A stretch of DNA of 64,000 nt, taken from contig NZ_JAAZSQ010000002.1 of the NCBI RefSeq assembly GCF_012395835.1, positions 27,524-91,523 on the forward strand, given 5' to 3'. Origin of the DNA: Arthrobacter mobilis. Lineage in GTDB: Bacteria; Actinomycetota; Actinomycetes; Actinomycetales; Micrococcaceae. The notes under the pieces were generated by a model that saw nothing but the letters and a program-made list of their open reading frames with translations, was not told where the DNA came from and ran no database searches. This document shows positions 53,444 through 62,253 of the stretch, piece by piece. The translations under genes were made by a program, and so were the position numbers. How positions within the stretch are numbered: position 1 is the first letter of the stretch; each line of letters begins with the position of its first letter.

Positions 53444-54766
53444 GTGGAGGTGCTCATTGTCGGTGCCGGGCCCGCCGGGTCAACGGCCGCGTACTACCTG
53501 GCCAAGGCCGGAATCAAAACCACGGTGCTGGAAAAGACGGCGTTCCCGCGCGAGAAGGTCTGCGGCGACGGGCTGACCCCGCGCGCGGTGCGCGAGATCC
53601 AGCTGCTGGGACTGCCGCACACCGAAGCCGCCGGCTGGCGGCGGAACAAGGGCCTGCGGCTGATCGCCGGCGGCCGGAGCCTGGAGCTGCCGTGGCCGGA
53701 GCTGTCGGATTTTCCCGGCTACGGGCTGATCCGCACCCGGCTGGGCTTCGACGAGGCGCTCGCCCGGCATGCCGCGGCCGCCGGGGCCACGGTGCTCGAG
53801 CACCACTCGGTTGCCTCCGCGCTGCGCAACGACGCCGGCCGGGTGACCGGCGTGCGCGCCCACGTGCTCGACGGCGCCGGCCGCAAGACCGGCGAAAGCC
53901 GGGACTTCCACGCCGACGTCGTCCTGGCCGCCGACGGCAACTCGACCCGCACCGCGCTGAGCCTGGGCATCGAAAAGCGCGACGACCGGCCGTTGGGCGT
54001 GGCCGTGCGCACGTACTTCGCCAGTCAGCGGCACGAGGACGACTGGATGGAAGGCTGGCTGGAGCTGCCGGACAAGGCCGGGAACCCGCTGCCCGGCTAC
54101 GGCTGGGTCTTCGGCGTCGGGGACGGCACCTCCAACGTCGGCCTGGGGATCCTGAACTCCTCCAGTTCCTTCGGCAAGCTGGACTACAAGCAGGTGCTGC
54201 GGGACTGGACCGCCGGAATGCCGGCCGAATGGGGCTTCACCGAGGAGAACCAGGTCGGGCAGATCCGCGGGGCGGCCCTGCCGATGGGCTTCAACCGCAC
54301 CCCGCACTACAGCCCGGGGCTGCTGCTGCTCGGTGATGCCGGGGGCATGGTCAGCCCGTTCAACGGCGAAGGCATCTCCTACGCGATGGAGTCGGCCCGC
54401 TATGCCGCCGAGGTCATTGCCGGCGCCCGCCGGGAAGCGGGCGCCGGGCCGGCTGCCTTCGATAACACCCTGGCCGGCTATGCCGGGATCATCCGGGCCA
54501 AATGGGGCAGCCATTTCACCCTCGGCCGCGTCTTTGCGCAGCTGATCGGCAAGCCCGCGGTGATGAAGCTGGCACTGCGCACCGGCATGCCGGTGCCGGT
54601 GCTGATGCGCTTCGTGGTCAGGATGCTGGCCAACCTGACCGACGAAGGCGGCCGCGGATTTGAGGATAGAGTTATCCACCTGCTGGAACGGCTCGCCCCG
54701 CCCGCAGCCAACCAGACCGGCAGCGTGGCTGCCGCCGGCAAACCATCTGCCCCGACGATTAGTTAG
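53444..54766 (+). CDS. menJ: Geranylgeranyl-reductase-family flavoprotein, probable MenJ
   Basis: 440 residues from GTG 53444. FAD fingerprint VLIVGAGPAGSTAAYYLAKAG, then EKTAFPREKVCGDGLTPRAVREIQLLG, ADGNSTRTALSLG, and GLLLLGDAGGMVSPFNGEGISYAMESARYAAEVI. This is the digeranylgeranylglycerophospholipid/menaquinone reductase family. Placed between menG and a long-chain prenyl synthase, it most likely saturates one isoprene of the menaquinone tail, giving an MK-n(H2) type quinone as shown for mycobacterial MenJ. Confidence 0.85.
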   Translation: MEVLIVGAGPAGSTAAYYLAKAGIKTTVLEKTAFPREKVCGDGLTPRAVREIQLLGLPHTEAAGWRRNKGLRLIAGGRSLELPWPELSDFPGYGLIRTRLGFDEALARHAAAAGATVLEHHSVASALRNDAGRVTGVRAHVLDGAGRKTGESRDFHADVVLAADGNSTRTALSLGIEKRDDRPLGVAVRTYFASQRHEDDWMEGWLELPDKAGNPLPGYGWVFGVGDGTSNVGLGILNSSSSFGKLDYKQVLRDWTAGMPAEWGFTEENQVGQIRGAALPMGFNRTPHYSPGLLLLGDAGGMVSPFNGEGISYAMESARYAAEVIAGARREAGAGPAAFDNTLAGYAGIIRAKWGSHFTLGRVFAQLIGKPAVMKLALRTGMPVPVLMRFVVRMLANLTDEGGRGFEDRVIHLLERLAPPAANQTGSVAAAGKPSAPTIS

Positions 54767-54775
54767 TGTTGAACC

Positions 54776-55876
54776 GTGACTGACGCTAAACCGAGCTGGA
54801 CTCCTGCCGGAGCACGCCTGCCGGAGACCGTGGACCTGGAGGCCGCCACGGCCGCCATCGCCACGAACCTGAACCTGCCCGCGGGCTTTGCGCCGGTGGC
54901 GCAGGACCCGGACCTCGGCCCGGCGGTCTCCACGGCACTGGCCAGGGTCGAGAAGCAGCTGCGGGCGGCCATCGCCCACTCGGACCCGCTGGCCGATGCC
55001 ACCAGCCGCCACCTGATGGAGGCCGGCGGCAAACGCGTCCGTCCGCTGCTGACCATCCTGGCCTCCCACCTGGGGGACCCCTCGCGGTCCGAGGTCATCC
55101 AGGCCGCGGTGGTGGTGGAACTGACCCACCTGGCCACGCTCTACCACGACGACGTGATGGACTCCGCGCCGTACCGGCGCGGCGCGCCCACCGCACACCA
55201 GGTCTGGGGCAACCAGGTGGCCATCCTGGCCGGAGACCTGATTTTCGCCCGGGCCTCGCTGCTGTGCGCCATGCTGGGGCCGGAGGCCGTGGGGATCCAG
55301 GCGCGCACCTTCGAGCGGCTCTGCCTGGGCCAGCTGCACGAGACGGTGGGCCCGCGCGAGGACGAGGACCCGGTGGAGCACTACCTGTCCGTCATCGCTG
55401 ACAAGACCGGCTCGCTGATCGCCACCTCCGGCCAGCTTGGCGCAATGTTCGCCAACGCCCCGGAGGACGTCGTGCGGATCATGCTCGAATACGGGGAGAA
55501 GGTGGGCGTGGCCTTCCAGCTGGCCGACGACGTGATCGACGTTGCCGGCCTGAAGGTCAAGTCCGGCAAGACCCCCGGCACCGACCTGCGCGAAGGCGTT
55601 CCCACGCTGCCGGTCCTGCTGCTGCGCCAGGCCGCGGCCGGCGGCGACGCCTCGGCCGCGCGCGTGCTGGAGCTGGTGGACGCGGACCTGAGCTCGGACG
55701 AGGCCCTGGCCCGGGCAGTGGAGGCGCTGCGCGCACACCCGGCCACCGGCCAGGCCTGGGAGGTCGCGCGCAAGTGGGCCGAGGAGGCCAAGGCGGTGCT
55801 CGGGCCGCTGCCGGAGAGCACCGTGAAACTGGCCCTGTCCGCCTTCGCCGACGCCGTCGTCGACCGCGAGGTCTAA
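54776..55876 (+). CDS. Long-chain polyprenyl diphosphate synthase (menaquinone side chain)
   Basis: 366 residues, trans-prenyltransferase. First Asp-rich motif YHDDVMD (Asp126, Asp127 on), second ADDVIDVAGLK near 251, plus GGKRVRPLL. The residues before the first motif (VELTHLATLYHDD) are small, consistent with long products such as octa- or nonaprenyl diphosphate; exact length is not certain. It supplies MenA. GTG 54776 has TAGTGT 6 bases upstream, so it is leaderless although it follows menJ by 9 bases. A dispersed repeat begins directly after its stop. Confidence 0.9.
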   Translation: MTDAKPSWTPAGARLPETVDLEAATAAIATNLNLPAGFAPVAQDPDLGPAVSTALARVEKQLRAAIAHSDPLADATSRHLMEAGGKRVRPLLTILASHLGDPSRSEVIQAAVVVELTHLATLYHDDVMDSAPYRRGAPTAHQVWGNQVAILAGDLIFARASLLCAMLGPEAVGIQARTFERLCLGQLHETVGPREDEDPVEHYLSVIADKTGSLIATSGQLGAMFANAPEDVVRIMLEYGEKVGVAFQLADDVIDVAGLKVKSGKTPGTDLREGVPTLPVLLLRQAAAGGDASAARVLELVDADLSSDEALARAVEALRAHPATGQAWEVARKWAEEAKAVLGPLPESTVKLALSAFADAVVDREV

Positions 55877-55936
55877 GATTGGGGCGCTCCCGCAGTGTCG
55901 GCTTCGCCGCCACGGCGGGACCCTCGCGCCCCACTC
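55877..55936. repeat. Dispersed palindromic repeat, type 1 copy D (cleanest copy)
   Basis: 60 bases starting at the base after the prenyl synthase stop. The left arm is GATTGGGGCGCTCCCGCAG and the right arm is GGCGGGACCCTCGCGCCCCA then CTC. Pairing GGGGCGC with GCGCCCC and CCCGC with GCGGG gives an interrupted hairpin. Confidence 0.8.
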
Positions 55937-56041
55937 TTTGGGGCGCTCCCGCAGTGTCGGCTTCCGTTCACGGCCGCCCCGCACGCTTCGCGCACGGGGA
56001 CCCATGGCCGTTCCCTTAGGCGGGACCCTCGCGCCCCACTC
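55937..56041. repeat. Dispersed palindromic repeat, type 1 copy E with a nested type 2 core
   Basis: Directly adjoins copy D with the same outer arms (TTTGGGGCGCTCCCGCAG left; GGCGGGACCCTCGCGCCCCA right). Between them sits CCGCCCCGCACGCTTCGCGC then ACGGGGACCC, the core of the type 2 element found at 8945 and 62270. Confidence 0.8.
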
Positions 56042-56066
56042 CTGGAGCGCCCGCCGGCACTGAACG

Positions 56067-56498
56067 TTAGTCGTCGTCGGCGCCGCCGTCGAAGACCCAG
56101 TCGAACATATCGAACACGAACTCGCTGAAGGTCGCGTCCTCGCTTTGCCAGCGCGGCTGCGGCTTGTTCGTGCGGATCCACACGATCGGGTCGGGGACGG
56201 CCAGGTGCTCGCTGCGGATGCCCCAGTTGGCTTCCTCGTCCATTTCGTCCAGGAACAGCAGGAAGCCGTCCTCGATCGCCAGCTCGTCGGGGTCCCAGAA
56301 GAAGTCATGGGCCTCCATCAGGTCCTCGCAGCCGCCGAGGGCATGGTAGAACTCCACGAGGGCCTGCGGGATTTGGAACTTGTGCGTACCGAGCAGCTCC
56401 TCGAGCTCCTCGTAGGAAATACCGTCTTCTTCGGTCCACTGGCGGTCCAGGTACTTCGGGACGAGGGCGCGGAACTTATCGACGAACATTTCCGGCAT
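56067..56498 (-). CDS. SMI1/KNR4 (SUKH)-like protein
   Basis: 143 residues from ATG 56498, with AAGGAA upstream. It is highly acidic and Trp/Phe-rich: LEELLGTHKFQIPQALVEFYHALGGCEDLMEAHDFFWDPDEL, then GFLLFLDEMDEEANWGIR and AVPDPIVWIRTNK. The pattern IPxALVEFYxxLGG, a central ExxxxxWxI and a later DPxVW strand fits the SUKH/SMI1-KNR4 fold, used by immunity proteins and housekeeping regulators. No toxin gene is adjacent. The family call is by eye and moderately secure. Confidence 0.62.
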   Translation of the reverse strand: MPEMFVDKFRALVPKYLDRQWTEEDGISYEELEELLGTHKFQIPQALVEFYHALGGCEDLMEAHDFFWDPDELAIEDGFLLFLDEMDEEANWGIRSEHLAVPDPIVWIRTNKPQPRWQSEDATFSEFVFDMFDWVFDGGADDD

Positions 56499-56582
56499 GG
56501 TGTTTCCTTGGCTCGCATTCCTGCTGGGGTTCCCGCCGGCGGTCCCGGCGGGCTGCGGACGGGCCGCACCCTCCATCCTAGG

Positions 56583-57224
56583 TCAGCTGCGGCGCCGTAC
56601 GGCCAGCCCCGGGTAGTCGAGCACAATGCCGTCCGCATCGACCGTCAGGTCGGTACTGAAGTCCCCGGAACTGTAGGAGACCACGGCCGCTCCCGTGTCC
56701 TCGTCGTAGGCCCGGTTGCCCGCATACAGCTGCTGCGAGGGCACCACTTCCAGGCTCGGCATCCTGACCCAGGCCATGGTGAACTCGGCGGCGGCCTCGG
56801 CATCATGGACCAGGCCCAGGCGCAGGATGGGCATGGAATTGGTGGCAGGGCAGAACTCGATGTCGCAGTCCAGTGCCTGGTCCAGGGCATGGACGTCCGC
56901 AATGCCCGGCTCGGGCAGGCCCGTTCCGCCGAACGCCGTGGTGTCACCGGACTTCGTTGCCTTGACCGTCCAGCTGCCGTTCGGTGCCCGGAGCATGTCC
57001 AGATGCCGGCTCCATCCGTGGCCGTGCACGGAGATCGTCAGGTGCTCGGTGATCCAGTTCGCGGTGGTGGTCAGGGACCAGCTCGCCGCGTAGTCGGGGG
57101 CGCGCGAGGCTCCGTGCGCGGTCAGCCGCTCGGGTTCGAGGTTGATGGTCGCGGTGTCCGCCCGGCGCGGATCGTCTTCGCCGAGCCAGGTGCAGATGCG
57201 GCTTTCATGCGTTTCGTGTCCCAT
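56583..57224 (-). CDS. Putative glycolipid-binding domain protein
   Basis: 213 residues. The pattern ERLTAHGASRAPDYAASWSLTTTANWITEHLTISVHGHGWSRHLDMLRAPNGSWTV, then DCDIEFCPATNSMPILRLGL and RAYDEDTGAAVVSYSSGDFSTDLTVDADGIVLDYPGLA, matches the PF06475-type putative glycolipid-binding family, predicted cytosolic beta-rich proteins of unknown function. There is no signal peptide. It is not evidently coupled to its neighbours. Confidence 0.72.
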   Translation of the reverse strand: MGHETHESRICTWLGEDDPRRADTATINLEPERLTAHGASRAPDYAASWSLTTTANWITEHLTISVHGHGWSRHLDMLRAPNGSWTVKATKSGDTTAFGGTGLPEPGIADVHALDQALDCDIEFCPATNSMPILRLGLVHDAEAAAEFTMAWVRMPSLEVVPSQQLYAGNRAYDEDTGAAVVSYSSGDFSTDLTVDADGIVLDYPGLAVRRRS

Positions 57225-57272
57225 GCAGTTAGCCTTGTGCCTTCGGCTCCCGCGCGCAATACCGGGACCTGG

Positions 57273-58736
57273 TCAGGAGCCGGCCGCCGAACCCATGCGC
57301 CGGACCGCCAGCGCCAGCCACAGGTGCACGCGGTCGGCGGTGACGGCGGGGTCGTATCCGGTGAGCTCCACGATCTGCGCCAGCCGGTAGCGTACCGAGT
57401 TGCGGTGCAGGTCCATGGCGGAGGCAACCGCCGCCACTGAACCGTTCAGGTCCAGGTACGCCTCCAGCGTCGGCAGCAGCTGGGCCCCGTGGGCGGCGTC
57501 GAAGGCCTCCAGCGGTTGCAGCGCCTCGGCCGCCAGATCCGCCAGCGGCACATCCTCGGAGGCCAGCAGCAGCGAGGTCAGCGAGAGCCGTTCCGGCAGG
57601 TTCAGCCGGCCGCCGCGGGTGAGCGCCTCCTTGGCCTCGAAGTAGCTCCAGCGCAGCCCGTTGGGCTGGGCGTAGCTGCCGCCGACGCCGACGGTGGCGC
57701 TCAGGCCGGCGTCGCGCAGGTAGCTGCTGAGCTCCTGGCCGAGCCGCTCGGCCGACCCGCCGGTCTCCGGATCCTGCACCACGATCACCAGACGCTCGTC
57801 CAGCACCCCGCTGGCACCGCCGTCGAACGCCGCCGGCAGCGGCAGGGACGGTAGCGCGCGGCGCTGGCCGCCGGGTGTCTGCACCAGCAGCACCCGCTGG
57901 CGCCGGCCGGGGTCGATGCCGGCATTGGTCAGGCGCAGGACGGCGTCCGGCCCCTGCAAGGTGCCGCGGATGACATCCTGCAGCAGTTGGCCGACGGCGC
58001 GCCGCTCGCCGGCCCGGCGCTGCGCCTGGTTGCTCAGTTCCACCGAGATCAGGCTCTGCGCATAGTCCACGATCGCGTTGTGCTCGTAGGGCTCGGCCAA
58101 GGCCAGGGTGCAGCGGTCCTTCAGCCCGGTGGCGATGGGCAGCTGCTTCCACCCTCCGCCGGTGCCGTCGCCTTCGGCACTGCCGCTGTCGCCGCGCGTG
58201 CTGAAGATCCGGGCACCGTACTGGAACAGCGCGACGTTGGTGCCTACCATTGCCGCCAGCGAGCGCAGCAGTGCCGGCAGGCCGCCGCCGCCGAGGAGGG
58301 CCCCGGCCAGGGCCTGGTGGTCGCGCAGCAGCCGCTCCAGCTTGCCGTAGTGGTCCGCCGAGATCGCGTCGGCCACCATCCGGCTGATCGCCACGAACGG
58401 GGTTTCGTAGGGCACCTCGAAGACGGGCAGGTCCAGGGCGTCGGCTTCGGCCAGGAACGCCGGCGGCACCCGCTGGTGGGTCAGCCCCAGCGCAAAGCCG
58501 ATGGCCACGGCCCCGGCCTCGTGGACGCGGTGGACAAAGCGGCGCTGGGCCGCGGCCGTCTTCTGGCGCAGCCCGGTGGTGAGCACGACCTCGCCGCCGC
58601 TGAGGAAGGGCAGCGGGTCCTCCAGTTCGGTCGAGGCGACCCAGGTGATCGGATCGTCCGGATGCCCGGTGGCCGTGCCGGCCAGCTGCAGGCGCAGGGA
58701 CGGGGTGGCCAGCAGATTGGCAAGAGTGACAGCCAT
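57273..58736 (-). CDS. PucR-family transcriptional regulator
   Basis: 487 residues. An N-terminal PucR sensor domain (VTLANLLATPSLRLQLAGTATGHPDDPITWVASTELEDPLPFLSGGEVVLTTGL), a middle GGDEF-like degenerate domain, and a C-terminal helix-turn-helix (LEAYLDLNGSVAAVASAMDLHRNSVRYRLAQIVELTGYD). PucR proteins control nitrogen-compound catabolism, for example GABA genes in Arthrobacter relatives and corynebacteria. It is divergent from a transporter followed by gabT, so GABA or a similar amine is the likely signal. TAGAGT lies 6 bases before ATG (leaderless). Confidence 0.87.
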   Translation of the reverse strand: MAVTLANLLATPSLRLQLAGTATGHPDDPITWVASTELEDPLPFLSGGEVVLTTGLRQKTAAAQRRFVHRVHEAGAVAIGFALGLTHQRVPPAFLAEADALDLPVFEVPYETPFVAISRMVADAISADHYGKLERLLRDHQALAGALLGGGGLPALLRSLAAMVGTNVALFQYGARIFSTRGDSGSAEGDGTGGGWKQLPIATGLKDRCTLALAEPYEHNAIVDYAQSLISVELSNQAQRRAGERRAVGQLLQDVIRGTLQGPDAVLRLTNAGIDPGRRQRVLLVQTPGGQRRALPSLPLPAAFDGGASGVLDERLVIVVQDPETGGSAERLGQELSSYLRDAGLSATVGVGGSYAQPNGLRWSYFEAKEALTRGGRLNLPERLSLTSLLLASEDVPLADLAAEALQPLEAFDAAHGAQLLPTLEAYLDLNGSVAAVASAMDLHRNSVRYRLAQIVELTGYDPAVTADRVHLWLALAVRRMGSAAGS

Positions 58737-58758
58737 GCCTCCACTCTACGGCCGAAGG

Positions 58759-58774
58759 TTGTGCAAGTGCACCA
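58759..58774. promoter_or_regulatory. Candidate operator between pucR and the SNF transporter
   Basis: TTGTGCAAGTGCACCA, a 16-base imperfect palindrome (TTGTGCA and inverted TGGTGCA) just upstream of the pucR -10. It is a plausible site for the divergently encoded PucR protein; not known from experiment. Confidence 0.4.
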
Positions 58775-58904
58775 TGGACGCCGGGGTGGCCGGCACGCCT
58801 GCCGGCCGGGGCCAGGTTTCTCGCATTGCGGATCCGGGGCTACCATGAAGCACGTCCGGACCTGCACGTTTGGCAAGGCCGCACCGACATTGGAGGTTTC
58901 TGCC

Positions 58905-60482
58905 ATGAAGAACGCGGAGCACCCTCACGGTTTCGCGGACTCGGTTCCGCCACGCGAGGTCTGGTCCACCCGCAAGGTCTTCATCCTGTCCGCCATCGGC
59001 TCGGCCGTCGGCCTGGGCAATATCTGGCGTTTCCCCTACGTGGCCTACGAGAACGGCGGCGGCGCGTTCATCATCCCGTACCTGGTGGCGCTGCTGACGG
59101 CCGGCATCCCGCTGCTGTTCCTGGACTACGCCGTCGGGCACCGGTTCCGCGGTTCGGCCCCGCTGGCCTTCCGGCGGCTGACGCCGAGGGCCGAAGGGCT
59201 GGGCTGGTGGCAGGTGGCCATCTGCTTTGTCATCGCCATCTACTACGCGGTCATTATCGCCTGGGCGGCGATGTACATGATCTTCTCCTTCACCCGCCGC
59301 TGGGGCGAGGACCCGGCCGGATTCTTCCTGGGCGAGTTCCTCCAGGTCAGCGACCAGGTGACCATCGGCTTCAACTACGTTCCGGGCGTGCTGATCCCGC
59401 TGGTGCTGGTCTGGGCCTTCACGCTGTTCGTGCTCGCCGCCGGGGTCATGAAGGGTGTGGCCCGGGCCAATGTGATCTTCCTGCCCCTGCTGCTGGTCAT
59501 GTTCCTGGTCCTGGTCGTGCAAGCCCTGTTCCTGCCCGGAGCCGCCGGTGGCCTGGACGCGCTGTTCACCCCCAACTGGGCGGCACTGCTGGACACCGGC
59601 GTGTGGGCGGCCGCCTACGGGCAGATCTTCTTCTCGCTCTCGGTGGCCTTCGGCATCATGGTCACCTACGCGTCCTACCTCAAGCGCCGGACGGACCTGA
59701 CCGGCTCCGGCCTGGTCGTGGCCTTCTCCAACTGCGGCTTCGAGGTCCTGGCCGGCATCGGCGTGTTCGCCGCCCTGGGGTTCATGGCCTTCAGCGCCGG
59801 AACCGGCGTGGGGGACGTGGCTGCCGGCGGCATCGGCCTGGCCTTCATCGCCTTCCCGACCATCATTTCCGAAGCGCCGGCCGGCTCCCTGCTCGGGGTG
59901 CTGTTCTTCGGCTCGCTGGTCTTCGCCGGCTTTACCTCGCTGATCAGCATCATTGAAGTGATCATCGCCGCCGTCCAGGACAAGCTGGGCCTGGCCCGGG
60001 TCAAGGCCACCTGGGCCGTCGGGATCCCGCTGGCGCTGCTGTCGATCCTCCTGTTCCCGACCACCACCGGACTGAACCTGCTCGACGTGACCGATGCCTT
60101 CGTCAATACCTTCGGCATCATGGCCGTGGCCTTCGTCGCGGTGCTGCTGCTGACCTACGGCTTCCGCGTGCTGCCGATGCTGGGCAGCCACGTGAACGAG
60201 ACCTCCACCGTCAAGCTGGGCCGTCTCTGGCGCATCATGGTGGGCGTCGTGGCGCCGGTGGTGCTCGGCTACATCCTGATCAGCGAACTCATTGCCCGGA
60301 TCCAGACCGGCTACGGGGAGATGCCGGCCTGGTTCGTCGGGGTCTTCGGCTGGGGCATGGCCGCGGCCCTCGTGGTCGTCGCGCTGGTGCTGTCGTTCAT
60401 CCCGTGGGGGAGCCGGTCCGCAGCCAACCATCCGGTGCTGGACGCGCCGGGAACCACCCCGCCGAAGGAGGCAGCGCCGTGA
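58905..60482 (+). CDS. Neurotransmitter:sodium symporter (SNF) family transporter, MetP-like
   Basis: 525 residues, about twelve membrane helices. The SNF start WSTRKVFILSAIGSAVGLGNIWRFPYVAYENGGGAFIIPYLVALLTAGIPLLFLDYAVGHR carries the Na+ and substrate sites in helix 1 (GSAVGLGNIWRFP), with YASYLKRRTDLTGSG later. ATG 58905 follows GGAGGTTTC. A 45-residue MetS-type subunit overlaps its stop, as in corynebacterial MetPS methionine/alanine importers. Location next to gabT and a PucR regulator suggests GABA or another omega-amino acid as cargo. Confidence 0.87.
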   Translation: MKNAEHPHGFADSVPPREVWSTRKVFILSAIGSAVGLGNIWRFPYVAYENGGGAFIIPYLVALLTAGIPLLFLDYAVGHRFRGSAPLAFRRLTPRAEGLGWWQVAICFVIAIYYAVIIAWAAMYMIFSFTRRWGEDPAGFFLGEFLQVSDQVTIGFNYVPGVLIPLVLVWAFTLFVLAAGVMKGVARANVIFLPLLLVMFLVLVVQALFLPGAAGGLDALFTPNWAALLDTGVWAAAYGQIFFSLSVAFGIMVTYASYLKRRTDLTGSGLVVAFSNCGFEVLAGIGVFAALGFMAFSAGTGVGDVAAGGIGLAFIAFPTIISEAPAGSLLGVLFFGSLVFAGFTSLISIIEVIIAAVQDKLGLARVKATWAVGIPLALLSILLFPTTTGLNLLDVTDAFVNTFGIMAVAFVAVLLLTYGFRVLPMLGSHVNETSTVKLGRLWRIMVGVVAPVVLGYILISELIARIQTGYGEMPAWFVGVFGWGMAAALVVVALVLSFIPWGSRSAANHPVLDAPGTTPPKEAAP

Positions 60483-60616
60483 GTACCGCCGCCATCATCA
60501 TGCTCATCATTGCCATCGCGACCCTCTGGGGAGGCCTGGCGCTCGCCCTGCTGAACCTGCGGCGCCATCCCGAGGACGAGGGCATGCTGCCCGAGGAGCA
60601 CGCGCCGGAGCTGTAG
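60479..60616 (+). CDS. MetS-like small subunit of the SNF transporter
   Basis: 45 residues from GTG 60479, overlapping the transporter stop by 4 bases (GTGA) and preceded by a perfect AAGGAGG. A single helix (STAAIIMLIIAIATLWGGLA then LALLNLRR) is followed by an acidic tail (HPEDEGMLPEEHAPEL). This is the methionine/alanine importer small subunit type, required for function of MetP in corynebacteria. It is short enough to be missed by standard gene callers. Confidence 0.88.
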   Translation: MSTAAIIMLIIAIATLWGGLALALLNLRRHPEDEGMLPEEHAPEL

Positions 60617-60834
60617 CCGGCGGCTGGGCAACTGCACCAACCGTGCGCAGGTCCCCTGTACGCCCGGCCATAGGCAGCCGGGTCCGCCCGGCGTAATCTC
60701 GGCTGTAGCGCGGCATGGCATGCCGCAGGCCACACCAGCATCCTGGCGCCCGCCCTGCACGGGTGCGCCGCGGCGCGATCCCCGAAGAGCACGGTAGCCG
60801 GCGTCCGGACAGCTCCCAGAATGAAAGGCAACCC

Positions 60835-62220
60835 ATGACCACCCAGGCAACCCAGCCGCAGTACCGCCTCGAGCAGAAGCGCAACATCCGCGGCGAATTC
60901 CCCGGCCCCAAGTCGGCCGAACTCGCTGCCCGCCGCGCCAAGGTGGTGGCCGGCGGCGTCGCCTCCGGCGTTCCGGTCTATGTGGCGGACGCCGACGGCG
61001 GCGTGATCGTCGACGTGGACGGCAATTCCTTCATCGACCTGGGGTCCGGCATTGCCGTGACCAGCGTCGGGGCCTCCGACCCGGCAGTGGTGGACGCCGT
61101 CAAGGCGCAGGTGGAGCACTTCACCCACACCTGCTTCATGGTCAGCCCCTACGAAGGCTACGTCGCTGTCGCGGAGAAGCTGGCCGAGCTGACCCCGGGC
61201 GACCACGAGAAGCGCTCGGTGCTGTTCAACTCCGGCGCCGAGGCAGTGGAGAACGCCGTGAAGGTGGCCCGCATCGCCACCGGCCGCACCGCCGTCGTCG
61301 CCTTCGACCACGCCTACCACGGCCGCACCAACCTCACCATGGGACTGACCGCCAAGGCCAACCCCTACAAGTCCAGCCCCGCCGGTTCCTTCGGCCCGTT
61401 CGCCCCGGAGATCTACCGGGTGCCGATGAGCTACCCCTTCCGCGAGGAAGCCGAAATCACCGGCGCCCAGGCGGCCCAGCGCGCGATCACCATGATCGAG
61501 AAGCAGATCGGCGGCGAAAACGTCGCCGCCATCATCATCGAGCCGATCCAGGGCGAGGGCGGCTTCATCGTCCCGGCCGAGGGCTTCCTGCCGGCGCTGG
61601 CCGACTGGGCCAAGGAGAAGGGCGTTGTCTTCATTGCGGACGAGGTCCAGGCCGGCTTCTGCCGCACCGGCGCCTGGTTCGCCTCGGAGCACGAGGGTGT
61701 CATCCCGGACATCATCACCATGGCCAAGGGCATCGCCGGCGGCATGCCGCTGTCGGCGATCACCGGCCGCGCCGAACTGATGGACGCCGTGCACGCCGGC
61801 GGCCTGGGCGGTACCTACGGAGGCAACCCGGTGGCCTGCGCCGCCGCGCTGGGCGCCATCCAAACCATGGAAGAGCTGGACCTGAACGCCCGCGCGAAGG
61901 CCATCGAGGCCCAGGTCACCGAGCGGCTGTCCAAGCTGGCCGGGGAGCTGGGGGAGACCGGTATCATCGGCGAGGTCCGCGGCCGCGGCGCCATGCTGGC
62001 CCTGGAGTTCGTCAAGCCGGGCACGGCCGCCACGACCAAGGAACCCAACGCGGAAGCCACCAAGGCCATCGCCGCACAGTGCCTGAAGGAAGGCGTCATC
62101 ATCCTCACCTGCGGCACCTACGGCAACGTGGTCCGCCTGCTGCCGCCGCTGGTGATCAGCGACGAGCTGCTGGCCGACGCCCTCGACGTGCTCGAGGCCG
62201 CCATCCGCGCCGCCAGCTAG
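60835..62220 (+). CDS. gabT: 4-Aminobutyrate-2-oxoglutarate aminotransferase
   Basis: 461 residues, class III PLP aminotransferase. VLFNSGAEAVENAVKVARIATGRTAVVAFDHAYHGRT binds phosphate; AAIIIEPIQGEGGFIVP and FIADEVQAGFCRTG carry the PLP Asp; Lys298 in MAKGIAGGMP forms the Schiff base. It converts GABA to succinate semialdehyde. No gabD is visible downstream. AAAGG precedes ATG 60835; the 218-base gap after MetS may hold a promoter, so it is not certainly in the transporter operon. Confidence 0.93.
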   Translation: MTTQATQPQYRLEQKRNIRGEFPGPKSAELAARRAKVVAGGVASGVPVYVADADGGVIVDVDGNSFIDLGSGIAVTSVGASDPAVVDAVKAQVEHFTHTCFMVSPYEGYVAVAEKLAELTPGDHEKRSVLFNSGAEAVENAVKVARIATGRTAVVAFDHAYHGRTNLTMGLTAKANPYKSSPAGSFGPFAPEIYRVPMSYPFREEAEITGAQAAQRAITMIEKQIGGENVAAIIIEPIQGEGGFIVPAEGFLPALADWAKEKGVVFIADEVQAGFCRTGAWFASEHEGVIPDIITMAKGIAGGMPLSAITGRAELMDAVHAGGLGGTYGGNPVACAAALGAIQTMEELDLNARAKAIEAQVTERLSKLAGELGETGIIGEVRGRGAMLALEFVKPGTAATTKEPNAEATKAIAAQCLKEGVIILTCGTYGNVVRLLPPLVISDELLADALDVLEAAIRAAS

Positions 62221-62253
62221 CAGCCGGGGGGCCCGCAGCGAGCGAAGCGAGCT

